This document shows, piece by piece, positions 54,159-55,229 of a stretch of DNA of 55,229 nt. Origin of the DNA: Verrucomicrobiaceae bacterium (GTDB lineage Bacteria; Verrucomicrobiota; Verrucomicrobiia; Verrucomicrobiales; Verrucomicrobiaceae); the NCBI GenBank assembly GCA_016795485.1, contig JAEUHM010000051.1, positions 1 to 55,229 of the forward strand, given 5' to 3'. The position numbers were made by a program, and so were the translations under genes. Position 1 is the stretch's first letter. Each line of letters starts with the position of its first letter. Below the pieces are notes generated by a model, which saw nothing but the letters and a program-made list of their open reading frames with translations, made no database searches and had not been told where the DNA came from.

Positions 54159-55229
54159 CCAACCCCACCGCCCTCGTCTCCAAACTCTGGAACTACTGCA
54201 GCATCCTGCGCGATGACGGCTTGTCGTATGGCGACTACGTCGAGCAACTGACCTTCCTGCTGTTCCTGAAGATGGCGGACGAGCAGTCGCGGTTGCGCAA
54301 CACGCCGAGTGCGATCCCAAAGGGCAAAGACTGGCCTTCGCTGCTTGCCAAGGATGGCGATGAACTGGAGGTGCATTACCGCCACACGCTGGAGGAGCTG
54401 GGCAAGTGCTCCGGGATGCTGGGCATCATCTTCCGCAAGGCGCAGAACAAGATTCAGGACCCAGCCAAGCTGCGGCGGCTGATCGTGGACCTCATCGACA
54501 AAGAGCAGTGGTCCAGCCTCTCGGCCGATGTGAAGGGCGATGCCTATGAAGGCCTGCTGCAAAAGAACGCCGAAGACGTGAAGGGCGGAGCAGGCCAATA
54601 CTTCACCCCGCGCTCCCTCATTGCCGCCATGGTGGAAGTCGTGGCCCCGCAGCCCGGCGAAACCATCTGCGATCCCTCCTGCGGCACCGGCGGCTTCCTG
54701 CTGGCCGCGCATGACCACATCGCCAAGCATCACCAGCTCGACCGCGAGCAGAAGAAGCAGCTCAAGAGCGGCACCTTCTACGGCATCGAGCTGGTGGACA
54801 GCGTGACCCGCCTCTGCGCGATGAACCTGCTGCTGCACGGCATCGGCAGCGAGACGGGCGATGACCTGCCTGTGATCACCAAGGACGCCCTGGCCGGGAA
54901 ACACGGCGAATACCAGATCGTCCTGGCCAACCCGCCCTTTGGCAAAAAGAGCAGCGTCACCATCGTGAACGAAGCAGGCGAGTCCTCCAAGGAAAGCCTC
55001 GTCATCAATCGCGATGACTTCTGGGCGAGCACGAGCAACAAGCAGCTCAACTTTCTCCAGCACATCTTCACCATCCTCAAGATGCACGGTCGCGCCGCCG
55101 TGGTGCTGCCGGACAACGTGCTCTTCGAAGGCGGAGCCGGTGAAACCATCCGGCGAGAACTCCTCAAGCAAGCCGATGTCCACACCCTGCTGCGCCTGCC
55201 CACCGGCATCTTCTACGCCCAAGGCGTGA
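54155..55229 (+). CDS. hsdM: Type I restriction-modification N6-adenine methyltransferase (HsdM), cut by the window end
   Basis: The frame is open from the ATG at 54155 to the last base, giving 358 residues; the end lies outside the window. The N-terminal helical domain (SKLWNYCSILRDDGLSYGDYV, QLTFLLFLKMADEQ) matches HsdM_N. The catalytic domain has GQYFTPRSLIAAMVEVV, the AdoMet-binding motif DPSCGTGGF (Asp173-Phe181) and the catalytic NPPF motif (Asn259-Phe262). It methylates adenine in the target site as part of M2S. It overlaps the PIN gene by ATGA. A full-length HsdM would be about 480-500 residues, so the last quarter is missing. Confidence 0.95.
   Translation, partial: MTNPTALVSKLWNYCSILRDDGLSYGDYVEQLTFLLFLKMADEQSRLRNTPSAIPKGKDWPSLLAKDGDELEVHYRHTLEELGKCSGMLGIIFRKAQNKIQDPAKLRRLIVDLIDKEQWSSLSADVKGDAYEGLLQKNAEDVKGGAGQYFTPRSLIAAMVEVVAPQPGETICDPSCGTGGFLLAAHDHIAKHHQLDREQKKQLKSGTFYGIELVDSVTRLCAMNLLLHGIGSETGDDLPVITKDALAGKHGEYQIVLANPPFGKKSSVTIVNEAGESSKESLVINRDDFWASTSNKQLNFLQHIFTILKMHGRAAVVLPDNVLFEGGAGETIRRELLKQADVHTLLRLPTGIFYAQGV

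Overview
The window looks like part of a Verrucomicrobiota chromosome, probably Verrucomicrobiales (Prosthecobacter/Verrucomicrobium-like). The evidence is gene content: the tail of a Pirellula/Verrucomicrobium-type haem-binding protein, a Tat-exported DUF1501 protein, a Tat-exported Gfo/Idh/MocA oxidoreductase, a PVC-style Ser/Thr kinase coupled to an ECF sigma factor, two secreted neutral-ceramidase-like proteins, and giant secreted proteins with PA14, Fn3 and thrombospondin-type-3 modules. No phylogenetic marker gene is present, so this placement is inference. Almost no start codon has a Shine-Dalgarno sequence in front of it.

Region 1 (1-21.2 kb) is a run of mostly plus-strand genes for exported hydrolases: a cyanophycinase/alpha-beta-hydrolase fusion, a feruloyl-esterase-like protein, a degenerate purple-acid-phosphatase-like protein, a PL10-like pectate lyase, a BD-FAE-type esterase, an M14 carboxypeptidase, a parallel beta-helix protein, a propeller-like protein, an acetyl-xylan-esterase-like Tat protein and a large alpha/beta hydrolase. 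Two ceramidase-like genes lie on the minus strand. The LRR kinase and its overlapping ECF sigma gene sit in the middle (8.6-12.8 kb). Together this suggests breakdown of acylated plant or algal polysaccharide and associated lipid or peptide, without SusCD-type transporters in view.

Region 2 (21.2-26.5 kb) holds small cytosolic enzymes: GNAT acetyltransferases (one frameshifted), two VOC proteins, an NTF2-like protein, a DUF5069-like protein and the Gfo/Idh/MocA oxidoreductase. A short relic of a kinase gene lies between the VOC genes.

Region 3 (43.6-26.6 kb, minus strand) is the most striking part. A ~2355-residue secreted protein (glucose/sorbosone dehydrogenase, di-haem cytochrome, three PA14 domains) overlaps by 4 bp a 2825-residue secreted protein (intact GH13 alpha-amylase, calcium-binding repeats, GH57-like domain). 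A DUF1501 gene and a clear intrinsic terminator follow. Hand-counted lines in the amylase gene are about 50-52% GC, against 60-68% elsewhere.

Region 4 (43.7-47.3 kb) has a DUF808 membrane protein, a 93-residue protein, an Fn3 protein and about 1 kb of repeat-rich non-coding DNA with 70-bp and 65-bp tandem duplications and hairpin repeats, then an AT-rich spacer.

Region 5 (47.3 kb to the end) is a Type I restriction-modification operon, hsdR - four-helix-bundle gene - 64-residue ORF - hsdS - unknown gene - PIN nuclease - hsdM (cut by the window end). Dispersed repeats are translated in frame within hsdR, the four-helix-bundle gene and hsdS.
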